Source of the DNA: an uncultured Pelagibacteraceae bacterium
GTDB lineage: Bacteria > Pseudomonadota > Alphaproteobacteria > Pelagibacterales > Pelagibacteraceae
Direction: 5' to 3'
NCBI GenBank assembly: GCA_902580115.1
Contig: CACHJN010000001.1
Span: 116,627-180,626, forward strand
DNA: 64,000 nt
Both the position numbers and the translations under genes were made by a program. The notes under the pieces are model-generated. The model did not search any database and was not told where the DNA came from. It saw nothing but the letters and a program-made list of their open reading frames with translations. Position 1 is the stretch's first letter. Every line of letters begins with the position of its first letter. Below, in pieces: positions 53,016 to 60,236 of the stretch.

Positions 53016-53456
53016 ATGACAAGTAAGGATCTTTCGATCTTTAATTCACTTAGACCTTTTAGCGTGGGCTTTGATGATATGTTTGATCAATTCGAGTCTA
53101 TGTTAGGGAATGGCAGTGTAGTGCAAAGCAATTACCCGCCATATAACATCCGAAAAGCAGGCAAAGATAAATATGCTATTGAAGTAGCAGTTGCTGGCTT
53201 TAACAAAAATGATGTTGAAGTTGAATATGAAGATAATCTTTTAACCATTAAGACAAAAGACGTTAAAAGAACTGAAGAAAAAGAAGGTGATGAAGTTATT
53301 CATCGAGGAATATCACAGAGATCTTTTGCTAGATCATTTACAATTGCAGATGATGTGAAAGTAAATGGTGCTGAACTAAAAGATGGTTTGCTGACTATTT
53401 CTTGTGAAAAAATCATACCAGAAATTAAGAAAAAAAGACTTATTGAAATAAAATAA
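53016..53456 (+). CDS. Hsp20 family small heat-shock protein
   Basis: The 146-residue chaperone has an N-terminal arm and an alpha-crystallin domain (about residues 38-130: YPPYNIRKAGKDKYAIEVAVAGFNKNDVEVEYEDNLL...). Its C-terminal I-x-I-type anchor is atypical (SCEKIIPEIKKK). The ATG at 53016 follows AAAGGAGG by three to four bases, whereas the longer frame starting at 52971 has no ribosome site and is rejected. It holds unfolded proteins during stress. The likely RpoH promoter fits that role. Confidence 0.93.
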   Translation: MTSKDLSIFNSLRPFSVGFDDMFDQFESMLGNGSVVQSNYPPYNIRKAGKDKYAIEVAVAGFNKNDVEVEYEDNLLTIKTKDVKRTEEKEGDEVIHRGISQRSFARSFTIADDVKVNGAELKDGLLTISCEKIIPEIKKKRLIEIK

Positions 53457-53457
53457 G

Positions 53458-53496
53458 TTTACCTTACTTGCGGAGATTACTCCGCAAGTAAACTTT
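53458..53496 (+). terminator. Hairpin terminator after hsp20
   Basis: ACTTGCGGAG and CTCCGCAAGT form ten perfect pairs with an ATTA loop. The outer bases GTTTAC and GTAAAC add six more pairs around a small bulge, and ACTTT follows. It sits two bases after the hsp20 stop. The next gene starts five bases after it. Confidence 0.75.
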
Positions 53497-53500
53497 AATT

Positions 53501-53941
53501 ATGGAAATAACTAAAAAATTTGATTGGTTTTGTAAAACTACTTGGTCCAAAAGTGCATATAATACTTTATGGTGTCTCATTGGATGTTCTATAGGTGACT
53601 TTGGAACTATTTATTATTTTCAGATAACACCTCACTCTTTATCAGTATTTTTAGTGATGCTTATTGCAATAATTAATGGAATAATTACTTCAATTATTCT
53701 TGAAACAATAATTTTATTAAGACAAAAGTTTAAGTTAATAGACGCTTTTAAAACTGCTTGCGGAATGTCGCTTATTAGTATGGTTTCTATGGAGCTGGCA
53801 ATGAACTTAACAGATTACTTAATTGTAGGTTCAGCAAAACTTGTGTGGTGGGTTATTCCAATAATGCTTTTAGTAGGATTTTTAACACCATGGCCTTATA
53901 ATTATTGGAGGCTTAAAAAATTTAACATAGCCTGTCATTAA
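53501..53941 (+). CDS. DUF4396-like membrane protein
   Basis: The 146-residue protein has about four hydrophobic segments and the block AFKTACGMSLISMVSMELAMNLTDY, which resembles the conserved core of the DUF4396 family. That family is found alone or fused to metal-transport domains in other bacteria. An N-terminal WCLIGCSIGDFGTIYYF region provides a cysteine pair. Function unknown. The strong hairpin before it suggests its own transcription start or read-through control. It converges with a lipoprotein gene. Confidence 0.72.
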   Translation: MEITKKFDWFCKTTWSKSAYNTLWCLIGCSIGDFGTIYYFQITPHSLSVFLVMLIAIINGIITSIILETIILLRQKFKLIDAFKTACGMSLISMVSMELAMNLTDYLIVGSAKLVWWVIPIMLLVGFLTPWPYNYWRLKKFNIACH

Positions 53942-54243
53942 AAACAGTTTTTACTGGTAAAACCAATTACTTTATTATCTTGATTAATTTCAAATATTCT
54001 TTCACATTTTATTTTTAATTTTTCTTTAGTGTAAATGTAAAACCTGTTTCTAGAATTGTTTTTAAAATCAATTTTATTTGGTTTTCCAAACTCAATTTTA
54101 AGCTCAACCTCTGATTTATTTAACCATTTACTTAATTGGGCCTCTTCTTCAGAAACTTTTTCGTCAATTTTTTTAGCTACCGTTTGACACGAAGTTAGAT
54201 TAATTATTAAAAAAACAAATATTAATAGTATTTTCATTTTCAA
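53938..54243 (-). CDS. Small lipoprotein of unknown function
   Basis: The 101-residue precursor has a lipobox IINLTSC at about residues 13-19. The mature part has a charged helix (KIDEKVSEEEAQLSKWLNKSE), then VELKIEFGKPNKIDF and two strands with two cysteines near the end. The G-K-P after a helix recalls SmpA/BamE-like folds, but the similarity is too slight to assign. It stands alone on the minus strand, convergent with the DUF4396-like gene. Confidence 0.72.
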   Translation of the reverse strand: MKMKILLIFVFLIINLTSCQTVAKKIDEKVSEEEAQLSKWLNKSEVELKIEFGKPNKIDFKNNSRNRFYIYTKEKLKIKCERIFEINQDNKVIGFTSKNCF

Positions 54244-54371
54244 CTATTTGTAGAATATACATCAATTTTATAAACAGAAATATTTATCATAGGTTGTAAT
54301 TTTATATTAGAGACGGTTTTTTCAAAGATTTATTAAGAGAATCATTGTAAGCACAATTATTAGGAGGCTTT

Positions 54372-55682
54372 ATGCTTGAAAAATATTTTGAATATAAAAA
54401 ACACAAAACAAATTTTAGAACAGAGGTTATAGCTGGAGTTACTACTTTTTTAACAATGGCTTATATAATGTTCTTAAATCCTTTTATTCTATCTGGAGAA
54501 TTTGCAGGACCAGAAAAAGGATTTTTTGATTTTGGCGCTGTCTTTACTGCAACAATAATAGCTACTGCCATAGCTTGTTTTATAATGGCTTTTTATGGAA
54601 AAACTTGGCCTATTGGTCTAGCGCCAGGCATGGGAATAAACGCATTTGTGGCTTTTGGAGTAGTAGCAGGAATGGGTTACACTCCTCAAGAGGCTTTAGG
54701 TGCAGTGTTAGTTGCCGGGGTATTGTTCCTATTAATTTCTTTAACCCCAATTAGAGCTTGGTTAATCAATTCTATACCAAAAAGTTTGAAGCTAGGAATT
54801 GGAGCTGGGATAGGTGGTTTCCTTGCAATAATAGGACTAGAAATTATGGGAGTAGTAGGAGATCACCCTGTTACCTTAGTAACTTTAGGAGACATCAAAA
54901 ATCCATTGGTTCTACTTGGATGTTTGGCATTTGTATCCATGGTTGTAATGGAAAAAATGAAAATACGTGGAAACATAATAATTGGAATACTAATTTTCAG
55001 TGTTATAGCGTGGGTAACTGGTCTAGCTAAATTTAATGGAGTAGTAAGCACTCCTCCACCAATGACTTACCTTTTTGCGTTTGATTTGGGAGCTGCTTTT
55101 ACGGCAGGAATGTCAACAGTGATATTTACTTTATTATTTATTGACTTCTTTGATACAGCTGGGACCTTAACTTCTGTTGCAAATGTTGCTGGTAAAGTCG
55201 GCAAAGATGGAAAAGTACAAGACATAAATAAAGCTATGCTTTCAGATAGCGTTGGCACAGTTGCGGGAGCATTTATGGGAACAACTACTGTAACAAGTTA
55301 TGTGGAGTCTGGTGCTGGTGTGAAAGCTGGTGGAAGAACAGGAATGACATCACTTGTTATAGGAGTGTTATTCTTGGCATGTTTGTTCTTTTCTCCCTTA
55401 GCTACTTCATTGCCCAAAGAAATAGATGGAGCCGCTTTGCTATACGTTGCTGTATTATTTGTTAGGAACTTAACAGACATAGAATGGAATGATATAGCCG
55501 AGTCAGCACCTGCGGTAGTTGCTTTTATCGCTATGCCATTGACTTACTCTATTAGTCACGGAATAGCTTTGAGTTTTATCGCATATGCATTAATTAAAAT
55601 TTTCACAGGAAAATTTAACACTACTTCACCAGCTATTTGGTTGATAGCTGCGTTAAGTGTTGCGAGTTTTGCTGTAGCTTAA
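54372..55682 (+). CDS. NCS2 family purine permease (AzgA/GhxP type)
   Basis: The 436-residue transporter has about 12-14 helices and family motifs. These are ITAGVTTFLTMAYI-like VIAGVTTFLTMAYIMFLNP at the start, GLAPGMGINAFVAF, IGLEIMGVV, FDTAGTLTSVANVAGKVGKDGK and TTVTSYVESGAGVKAGGRTG. Relatives import adenine, guanine or hypoxanthine with protons. AGGAGG lies six bases before the ATG. It converges with a purine phosphoribosyltransferase across a terminator, consistent with base uptake and salvage. Confidence 0.92.
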   Translation: MLEKYFEYKKHKTNFRTEVIAGVTTFLTMAYIMFLNPFILSGEFAGPEKGFFDFGAVFTATIIATAIACFIMAFYGKTWPIGLAPGMGINAFVAFGVVAGMGYTPQEALGAVLVAGVLFLLISLTPIRAWLINSIPKSLKLGIGAGIGGFLAIIGLEIMGVVGDHPVTLVTLGDIKNPLVLLGCLAFVSMVVMEKMKIRGNIIIGILIFSVIAWVTGLAKFNGVVSTPPPMTYLFAFDLGAAFTAGMSTVIFTLLFIDFFDTAGTLTSVANVAGKVGKDGKVQDINKAMLSDSVGTVAGAFMGTTTVTSYVESGAGVKAGGRTGMTSLVIGVLFLACLFFSPLATSLPKEIDGAALLYVAVLFVRNLTDIEWNDIAESAPAVVAFIAMPLTYSISHGIALSFIAYALIKIFTGKFNTTSPAIWLIAALSVASFAVA

Positions 55683-55688
55683 ATAATT

Positions 55689-55716
55689 AAAGGGCTGGGA
55701 AACTAGCCCTTTTTAT
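55689..55716 (+). terminator. Rho-independent terminator after the purine permease
   Basis: AAGGGCT and AGCCCTT flank a short GGGAAACT loop and are followed by a T-run (CTTTTTATT). It begins seven bases after the permease stop and also overlaps the stop region of the convergent phosphoribosyltransferase gene. Confidence 0.85.
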
Positions 55717-56234
55717 TCTTGACTTTTTTTTAAATCCTCAATTCTTATTTCTTCATATTTTTCAAACGGCTGTACTATCCAAGGGTTATCTTTCAGTTTT
55801 TGAGCACAGAAATCTGGCTCAAAAGTTGAGTCAGCTTTTTTCCAAAGTACTGCGGTCTTAATAGATTTAATTTTCCCTTTTAAAGGTGGATACTTTTTTA
55901 ACCAGTCAATGCTTTTATTTAATGTAACACCGGTATCCGATAAATCATCACAAAGTAAAATATTACCACTCATTTCTTGGACTGTGGAACTTAGTTCTCT
56001 TGAAAAAATTAATTCTCCCTGCTTATCCTCGATATTTTCCCCTGAATAAGACTCTACTGCTAAATATGCACATTTAAGTTTAAAAACTCTACTTAGAACA
56101 TCTATTATTGGGGCTCCACCTCTCATAATGCCTATTAATAAATTAGGTTTAAAACCACTGTCATAAATCTGTATTGCAAGCTTCTCTACTATTTGATTAT
56201 ATTCTTTCCAATCTATGATTAATTTCTTAGCCAT
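55713..56234 (-). CDS. Purine phosphoribosyltransferase (Gpt/Hpt-like)
   Basis: The 173-residue type I PRTase has the PRPP motif ILLCDDLSDTGVTLNKSIDWL (about residues 92-112), with the acidic pair D-D, and the N-terminal PNLLIGIMRGGAPIIDVLSR hood region. It would convert xanthine, guanine or hypoxanthine to the nucleotide. Which base is preferred cannot be read from the sequence. It is opposite the purine permease and presumably uses the imported base. Confidence 0.87.
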   Translation of the reverse strand: MAKKLIIDWKEYNQIVEKLAIQIYDSGFKPNLLIGIMRGGAPIIDVLSRVFKLKCAYLAVESYSGENIEDKQGELIFSRELSSTVQEMSGNILLCDDLSDTGVTLNKSIDWLKKYPPLKGKIKSIKTAVLWKKADSTFEPDFCAQKLKDNPWIVQPFEKYEEIRIEDLKKSQE

Positions 56235-56267
56235 AGAAAAAATTAATTTATTTTAAAGGAGTTGTAA

Positions 56268-56555
56268 ATGAAAGGTTATGTAGTTTGTGTTTATAAAAGT
56301 ATAAGTAATGAGGAAAAGCTTAAAGAATATGCAGTTAAAGCTAGAGTAGCAGTTGAAAAATTTAAAGGTAAATTTTTAATAAGAGGGGGGAAGTCAATAA
56401 ATAATGAGGGTGAAAAGGCCCCTAGGACTGTTGTAATTGAATTTCCATCTTATGAGGCAGCAAATTCTTTTTACAATTCAAAAGAATATCAAGATGCACA
56501 TTCAATTTTAAAAGGTTATGCTATAAGACAACATCAAACAGTTGAAGGGACTTAA
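56268..56555 (+). CDS. DUF1330 family protein
   Basis: The 95-residue ferredoxin-like-fold protein begins KGYVVCVYKSISNEEKLKEYA. The family-typical GGKSINNEGEKAPRTVVIEFPSYEAANSFYNSKEYQ follows. AAAGGAG precedes the ATG by six bases. Family members are small dimeric alpha-beta barrels of unknown, possibly monooxygenase- or isomerase-like, function. It is divergent from the phosphoribosyltransferase and its 3' end overlaps the glycosylase gene by four bases. Confidence 0.88.
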   Translation: MKGYVVCVYKSISNEEKLKEYAVKARVAVEKFKGKFLIRGGKSINNEGEKAPRTVVIEFPSYEAANSFYNSKEYQDAHSILKGYAIRQHQTVEGT

Positions 56556-57178
56556 TACTGTATTGGTTCATCATCTATTGATCGCCAAAGGTACCAGGTG
56601 GCAACAGAGCAGTAAGGACTAAATTTTTTATAAAGTTTTTTTAAAAAAATTTTTGGAGGAAAATATTTCTTTTTATAATTATTTGAAATTGCTCTTAGAA
56701 GGCCTATGTCTTGCAGTGGCCAAATATTCGATCTATTAAAAGTAAATAGTAATATCATTTCTGCTGACCACCTGCCAATTTGTCTCAAATTTGATAAATA
56801 CTCTATTGCCTCTTCATCATTCATGTTTTTTATCAAGTTTGGATTAAATTCTTTACTTAAGGTCTTTTTTGCAAGCTCTTTAATACCTTTAGTTTTTTGT
56901 CTGCTCAACCCACATCTCTTTAAACTTGATGCAGATAACTTATTTACAATTTTAGGATTTATTTTTCCGTTACATTTTTTTTTAAATTTTAAAAAGACCG
57001 AATTAGCTGCGGCTATACTTATTTGTTGACCAATTATGCTTTTACATAATGAGAAGAATACATCGTTTCTTGTAATTAATGATCCATCTTTATAGTTCAA
57101 AATTAGTCTAGCCATCACTTTATCTCTTTTAGATAATATTTTTTTGGCTCTAGTCCAATACCTTGGTGGTTTACTCAT
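56552..57178 (-). CDS. DNA-3-methyladenine glycosylase (HhH-GPD family)
   Basis: The 208-residue protein has a helix-hairpin-helix and Gly/Pro-rich loop (YLSNLRQIGRWSAEMIL, about residues 128-144). The catalytic aspartate follows in NIWPLQDIGLLRA, the LPxxD-like pattern of AlkA/MagIII-type enzymes. It lacks the iron-sulfur cluster cysteines of Nth and the N-terminal domain of E. coli AlkA. It excises alkylated bases. It overlaps the DMT transporter gene by four bases. Confidence 0.9.
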   Translation of the reverse strand: MSKPPRYWTRAKKILSKRDKVMARLILNYKDGSLITRNDVFFSLCKSIIGQQISIAAANSVFLKFKKKCNGKINPKIVNKLSASSLKRCGLSRQKTKGIKELAKKTLSKEFNPNLIKNMNDEEAIEYLSNLRQIGRWSAEMILLFTFNRSNIWPLQDIGLLRAISNNYKKKYFPPKIFLKKLYKKFSPYCSVATWYLWRSIDDEPIQY

Positions 57179-58056
57179 GATCTTGGATTTATAATTTGTT
57201 TTTTGAGTTTGTTTTCTCTCATAAAAATTATTAATGAGCTAGTTATGACAAGTAATGCACCGAAAAGAGTTAATAATTTTGGTATTTCGCTCCAAATTAA
57301 AAATCCGAATACTATTGCAAAAACTAAACTTAAATACTTTATTGGGGTTACCAATGAAGCCTCTGCTAATCTGTAGCTTTGAGTAAGTAATAAATTAGCA
57401 ACACTACCACATAAACCCATTATAATAAAAATTACTAAATCTATTTTGGTTGGTAAAACCCAATCTCCCTTGAAGATGGTTGCTATCCCTAAGATTGAAC
57501 AAAGAAGGGTAAAATAAAAAGCAATTCTATAATTTGGTTCAGTTTTAGATAAAGACCTTACACTAATAGCTACACAAGCGAAGAAAATACAAAAAACTAT
57601 TGGGGTGATGTAGTAAAAATTTAAATCAATAAAAGCTGGCTGAACTATTAACAGCATTCCAATAAATCCTAAAAATACCGCTGACCATCTTTTTATTCCA
57701 ACTTTCTCAGATAAAAAGAAAATTGAAGCAACTGTAACAAATATTGGTCCTCCAAAAGTTAGGGACACTACGTCAGCTAAAGGTAATTCTCTTAACCCAA
57801 TGAATAGTGCAATGATTGCTGCAGCACCGGTGAAAGCACGAAACGCATGAAGACCTGGTCTTGCAGTTTTGTAAAAACTTAATAATTTTTCTTTGGGTAT
57901 AATAAAAAAAATTGGGATAAACCCAATAAAAAATCTTAAAAATAAAACTTGCCCAACAGGATAATAATCTAGCCATTTTACACAAATATCCATAATAGAA
58001 AAGCAAACGACACTTCCTACCATGTACAATACGCCTATTTGATTTTTAGTAAGCAA
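57175..58056 (-). CDS. DMT superfamily (EamA) transporter
   Basis: The 293-residue protein has ten hydrophobic segments arranged as two EamA repeats. The first contains FSIMDICVKWLDYYPVGQVLFLRFFIGFIP and LPLADVVSLTFGGPIFVTV, and the second SYRLAEASLVTPIKYLSLVFAIVFGFLIW. It is a drug/metabolite-type exporter or importer with unknown substrate. It is the first gene of a pair with the glycosylase and divergent from msrA. Confidence 0.9.
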   Translation of the reverse strand: MLTKNQIGVLYMVGSVVCFSIMDICVKWLDYYPVGQVLFLRFFIGFIPIFFIIPKEKLLSFYKTARPGLHAFRAFTGAAAIIALFIGLRELPLADVVSLTFGGPIFVTVASIFFLSEKVGIKRWSAVFLGFIGMLLIVQPAFIDLNFYYITPIVFCIFFACVAISVRSLSKTEPNYRIAFYFTLLCSILGIATIFKGDWVLPTKIDLVIFIIMGLCGSVANLLLTQSYRLAEASLVTPIKYLSLVFAIVFGFLIWSEIPKLLTLFGALLVITSSLIIFMRENKLKKQIINPRS

Positions 58057-58095
58057 TTTATTATCCTCATCACTTCATAACATATAAAATTACTT

Positions 58096-58545
58096 ATGCA
58101 AAAATGTTACTTAGCAATGGGTTGTTTCTGGAAACCAGAAGAAAAATTTAAAAATCAAAAGGGCATAATAGACACTGAAGTAGGATATGCAGGAGGATAC
58201 AAATCTAAAGTAACCTATGAAGAAGTTTGCCAAGGAAACACGGGCCATGCAGAAATTGTTAAACTGTCTTTTGATGAAAATATCATATCCTTTGAAAAGA
58301 TTTTAGAGCTCTTTTTTAAATTGCATGATCCTACGCAAAAAGATATGCAATTTCCAGATATTGGAACTCAATATAGGAGTGAAATATTTTACGAAAATGA
58401 GCAACAAAAAGAAATAGCAAATAAAGTTAAAGAAAAATTTAATAAAGTATTTAATAATAAAATTGAAACAAATATTTCTCCTATTAAAAATTATTGTAAA
58501 GCAGAAGAATATCATCAAAAATATATTGAAAAAACACGAAGATGA
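58096..58545 (+). CDS. msrA: Peptide methionine-(S)-sulfoxide reductase
   Basis: The active cysteine is C10 in AMGCFWKPEEKF, followed by EVGYAGGYKSKVTYEEVCQGNTGHAEIV and DIGTQYRSEIFYE, all MsrA hallmarks. At 149 residues it lacks much of the N-terminal and C-terminal extensions of larger forms. The recycling cysteine may be C52 (VCQG) or C136. It repairs oxidised methionine in the cytoplasm. Its stop overlaps the start of the sulfurtransferase gene. Confidence 0.94.
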   Translation: MQKCYLAMGCFWKPEEKFKNQKGIIDTEVGYAGGYKSKVTYEEVCQGNTGHAEIVKLSFDENIISFEKILELFFKLHDPTQKDMQFPDIGTQYRSEIFYENEQQKEIANKVKEKFNKVFNNKIETNISPIKNYCKAEEYHQKYIEKTRR

Positions 58546-59357
58546 ATCCTTTAAAATCTACTAGTTGGCTTTCTAAAAATATCAGTAATGTAAAAATATT
58601 AGATGCGACTTGGCATATGCCAAATTCAAATCGTAATGCGCTTGAAGAATTTCAAGAAAATCATATTGAAAATTCTATTTTTTTTGATTTAGATAAAAAT
58701 TCAAATCAAAAAATTTCTTTGCCTCATATGCTACCTGAATTAGATGAGTGGGAAAAAATAGTTTCTAAATTAGGAATTAAAAATAGTGATCATATAGTCG
58801 TTTACGATAATTCTGATGTATTAAGTGCAAGTAGATGTTGGTTCACATTTTTATATTTTGGACATGATATAAATTTGATTTCAGTTTTGGATGGTGGTTT
58901 AAAAAAATGGAAATTGGAAGATAGACCATTGACTAAAAAAAAAGTGAATTATTCAGAAACAAATTATAAAGCATCCATAAAAAATAATTTGGTTATAAAT
59001 TTAAATCAGGTTGAAAAAAATATTGAAAAAAAAGAATTTTGTTTGGTTGATGCTAGAGGAGAAAAAAGATTTAAGGGTTTAGTAGAGGAGCCAAGAAAGA
59101 ACTTGAAGAAAGGAAATGTAAAAGGATCGAAAAACCTTCCATTTTTAAAAATTATTAACCCTGAAAATAATACCTTTAAAAAAAAAGAGGAAATAAAGAA
59201 AATATTCTTAAACCACGACATAAACCTAAATGAAAAATTAGCTTTTAGCTGCGGAAGTGGTATAACAGCCTGTATCTTGGGTCTGGCTAGTACTGTTGTT
59301 AGTAACAAGTTACCTGTTATATATGATGGTTCCTGGGCAGAGTATGGGCTCAAATAA
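58542..59357 (+). CDS. sseA: Two-domain rhodanese (3-mercaptopyruvate / thiosulfate sulfurtransferase)
   Basis: A 271-residue protein with two rhodanese domains. The N-terminal one begins VKILDATWHMP and has no active cysteine. The C-terminal one carries the persulfide cysteine C237 in AFSCGSGITACILGL, where C-G-S-G is the mercaptopyruvate-type loop. LVDARGEKRFKG and PGHIKG-like GNVKGSKNLP are the domain markers. It transfers sulfur to an acceptor such as thioredoxin or cyanide. It is coupled to msrA. Confidence 0.9.
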   Translation: MNPLKSTSWLSKNISNVKILDATWHMPNSNRNALEEFQENHIENSIFFDLDKNSNQKISLPHMLPELDEWEKIVSKLGIKNSDHIVVYDNSDVLSASRCWFTFLYFGHDINLISVLDGGLKKWKLEDRPLTKKKVNYSETNYKASIKNNLVINLNQVEKNIEKKEFCLVDARGEKRFKGLVEEPRKNLKKGNVKGSKNLPFLKIINPENNTFKKKEEIKKIFLNHDINLNEKLAFSCGSGITACILGLASTVVSNKLPVIYDGSWAEYGLK

Positions 59358-59359
59358 AA

Positions 59360-60235
59360 ATGAAAACATCAACTAAAATAAAAACTTTTATAATAATATT
59401 TTTTGTAGCTATCACAGTTATAATTACTGCTAGGCATTTTATAGGCTTACATTTTAAAAAAAAATTCAGTGCTAGACCTGCGCCCGGTGTAATAGTTAAA
59501 GAAGTACAAAAATCACTATTTTATAAAAGCATAGAAACATTTGGCACTGCAATAGCCCAAAATTCAAAGACTTACAGAATTAAAAAAGATGATGTAATAG
59601 GTAACTTAAGAATAACAAATAGATTTGTAAAAAAAGGCGAGATTATAGCCGCTTTGAAGAATAGTAATAATGTTGTAGCAGATTTTGCAGGTAAACTTGG
59701 TAAAAGAGAAATTGCCCAAGGTGTTTTAGGATCTGATAGTTTAATTATAACTCTTGATGATTTGAAGAAAATTGTAATAGATATTAAAATTCCTGAAAGC
59801 TATGTCGGAATATTAAGACCAGGTTTAAAGGCGGAAATAACTAGTTCGGCATTTAACGAAAAAATATTTAAAGGCAGAGTATCTTCAATAAGCTCAAGAA
59901 TAGATCCTTCAACTAGGTCAATTTTAGCAAGAATTTCTGTAAATAACAAAAATTTTGAAATTATTCCTGGTCAGCTTATGACGGTCAAAATAATATACGA
60001 TGAAATAAATCAGATAGGTGTACCGGAAAGTGCAGTAACAATTCAAGGGAGCACCTCGTTTGTTTACGTTGTAAAAAATGATACTGCAGAAAAAAGAAAT
60101 ATCAAAATTGGAAATAGAAATTTTGGAAAGATTTCAGTTGAGTCAGGAATAGAAGAAGGGGATTTTGTGATTTCAGAGGGAGTCTCTAAAGTAAGAAATA
60201 AATCAAAAGTAAAAATTATCAGTACCAAAAAGTAA
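59360..60235 (+). CDS. RND efflux system periplasmic adaptor subunit
   Basis: The 291-residue membrane fusion protein has an N-terminal helix (about residues 8-27), then the lipoyl/barrel-sandwich region without a long hairpin. Beta-barrel strands follow (KIVIDIKIPESYVGILRPGLKAEITSSAF), as does the membrane-proximal domain (VPESAVTIQGSTSFVYVV). The lack of a long helical hairpin is typical of compact adaptors. It connects the following RND pump to an outer-membrane channel, which is not encoded here. The two genes are one base apart. Confidence 0.92.
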   Translation: MKTSTKIKTFIIIFFVAITVIITARHFIGLHFKKKFSARPAPGVIVKEVQKSLFYKSIETFGTAIAQNSKTYRIKKDDVIGNLRITNRFVKKGEIIAALKNSNNVVADFAGKLGKREIAQGVLGSDSLIITLDDLKKIVIDIKIPESYVGILRPGLKAEITSSAFNEKIFKGRVSSISSRIDPSTRSILARISVNNKNFEIIPGQLMTVKIIYDEINQIGVPESAVTIQGSTSFVYVVKNDTAEKRNIKIGNRNFGKISVESGIEEGDFVISEGVSKVRNKSKVKIISTKK

Positions 60236-60236
60236 A

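Noticed and set aside
54244..54371. Possible purine riboswitch before the permease
   Set aside because: None of the conserved junction or loop bases of purine aptamers could be found in this AT-rich 128-base leader.
54758..55051. Overlapping frames within the purine permease
   Set aside because: They lie inside a fully conserved transporter gene. One is rich in Trp, Asn and Arg, as expected from a shifted frame.
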